In this document: piece after piece, positions 5,163 through 5,997 of the stretch
How positions within the stretch are numbered: the stretch's first letter is position 1
Layout of the letters: the number at the start of each line of letters is the position of its first letter
NCBI GenBank assembly: GCA_017445685.1
Contig: JAFSTS010000121.1
Span: 1-5,997 of the forward strand
From: Clostridia bacterium
Lineage (GTDB): Bacteria > Bacillota_A > Clostridia > Oscillospirales > Acutalibacteraceae
Length of the DNA stretch: 5,997 nucleotides
Direction of reading: 5' to 3'
The notes under the pieces: model-generated
The model's database searches: none
What the model was told of the DNA's origin: nothing
What the model saw: only the letters and a program-made list of their open reading frames with translations
Program-made: the position numbers and the translations under genes

Positions 5163-5997
5163 GAAAAATTTTCAAACCTTTTCGCCAAAACAGCTTGCCG
5201 TGCTGTCCTGGTGGCACGAAGATTCTCCCTATCGTGACATGGATGGCATAATATGCGACGGAGCCGTGCGAAGCGGCAAGACGCTCTGCATGGCAGTTTC
5301 CTTTATCGCCTGGAGCTTCTACGCGTTCAGCGACGCTTCTTTTGCTATTTGCGGAAAAACCATTTCGTCGCTCAAAAGAAATATTGTCACGCCCATTCTG
5401 CCTGTGCTTCGCTCTCTCGGATTTAGCGTCAGTCCCGTTCTGTCAAGAAACGAGATCACCATCTCCTATGCCGGCAGAAAAAACAAGTTTTTCCTCTTTG
5501 GCGGAAAGGACGAGTCCTCCTCTTCGCTGATCCAGGGAATGACTCTGGCAGGGGCAATGCTTGACGAGGTCGCGCTGATGAGACGGTCTTTTGTCGAGCA
5601 GACGATAGCAAGATGCTCTCTTGACAACTCAAAATTCTGGTTTAACTGCAACCCGGAATATCCTCAGCACTGGTTCAATACCGAATGGATAAAAAAATGC
5701 AAATCAAAAAACTGTCTTCACCTTCATTTTAAGATGGAGGACAACCCTTCCCTTTCAAAAGAAATGCTCGAAAGATACCGTTCACTCTACAGCGGAGCTT
5801 TCTTCGAAAGATTCGTCGAGGGAAAATGGGTCGCCGCAGAAGGAGCAGTTTATCCTATGTTCGACGAAAAAACTCATGTCGTCTCCGCGCCCGAAAACGA
5901 ATTTGAAAAATATTTCATTTCCTGCGATTACGGTACGGTAAACCCTTCCTCCTTCGGACTTTGGGGGAAAATAGACGACAAGTGGTACAGAATCAGA
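5155..5997 (+). CDS. terL: Phage terminase large subunit, PBSX-type (runs off right edge)
   Basis: The first 281 residues of the packaging motor ATPase/nuclease; the C-terminus is outside the window. The start ATG at 5155-5157 overlaps the small-subunit stop by 8 bases in another frame. Visible motifs: Walker A GAVRSGKT (36-43) with the G-x-x-R-S-G-K-T form typical of PBSX-type large subunits; Walker B AGAMLDEVAL with D137 and E138; the coupling segment WFNCNPEYPQHWF (about 162-174); FVEGKWVAAEGAVYPMF at the ATPase-nuclease junction; and SCDYGTVNPSSFGLW, where D258 is the expected first metal-binding Asp of the RuvC-like nuclease domain. Nothing visible is frameshifted or missing, so the motor looks intact as far as it can be read. 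Family length is usually about 400-450 aa. Confidence 0.95.
   Translation, partial: MSEKNFQTFSPKQLAVLSWWHEDSPYRDMDGIICDGAVRSGKTLCMAVSFIAWSFYAFSDASFAICGKTISSLKRNIVTPILPVLRSLGFSVSPVLSRNEITISYAGRKNKFFLFGGKDESSSSLIQGMTLAGAMLDEVALMRRSFVEQTIARCSLDNSKFWFNCNPEYPQHWFNTEWIKKCKSKNCLHLHFKMEDNPSLSKEMLERYRSLYSGAFFERFVEGKWVAAEGAVYPMFDEKTHVVSAPENEFEKYFISCDYGTVNPSSFGLWGKIDDKWYRIR

Overview
The window looks like a piece of a low-to-mid GC Clostridia chromosome, probably of the Oscillospiraceae/Ruminococcaceae type. The evidence is the strong AGGAG/GAGG-type ribosome binding sites, sigma-A-like promoters, intrinsic terminators and the family types of the proteins. I cannot name a genus. No RNA gene, CRISPR array or insertion sequence was seen.

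Layout, left to right. (1) Positions 1-931, minus strand: a two-gene unit in which a cyclophilin peptidyl-prolyl isomerase is followed, 14 bases after its stop, by an RpiR/MurR-family transcription factor cut off by the window edge. A good promoter (TTGAAA-17-TATAAT) lies in front. (2) Positions 980-1513, plus strand: a small single-domain N-acetylmuramoyl-L-alanine amidase (Amidase_3 type) without signal peptide. (3) Positions 1694-2908, plus strand: a long (404 aa) divergent ribose-phosphate diphosphokinase (PRPP synthetase) with its own promoter and a terminator that overlaps its stop codon. (4) Positions 2947-2988: a bidirectional terminator between convergent genes. (5) Positions 2999-4363, minus strand: a full-length MgtE-type magnesium transporter. 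(6) Positions 4364-4679: a long divergent intergenic region. It holds the mgtE leader and, further upstream, three tandem 11-bp repeats. (7) Positions 4680-5997, plus strand: phage packaging genes, a terminase small subunit overlapping a PBSX-type terminase large subunit that runs off the right edge.

The first 4.4 kb read as ordinary housekeeping chromosome: protein folding, sugar-responsive regulation, cell-wall hydrolysis, nucleotide precursor supply and Mg2+ uptake. The right end is phage-derived and begins abruptly beside mgtE with no integrase, repressor or att site visible, so it may be a prophage edge or a remnant or domesticated packaging module.

The most interesting signal is the mgtE leader. 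It has a candidate 15-codon ORF with an acidic N-terminus. Its last codons (GCGAGG) can pair with CCTCGC, and that same CCTCGC can instead sequester the mgtE Shine-Dalgarno sequence. A strong hairpin lies between the two elements. This is the architecture of a translational attenuator, recalling the logic (not the sequence) of enterobacterial mgtL. No M-box riboswitch was recognised.
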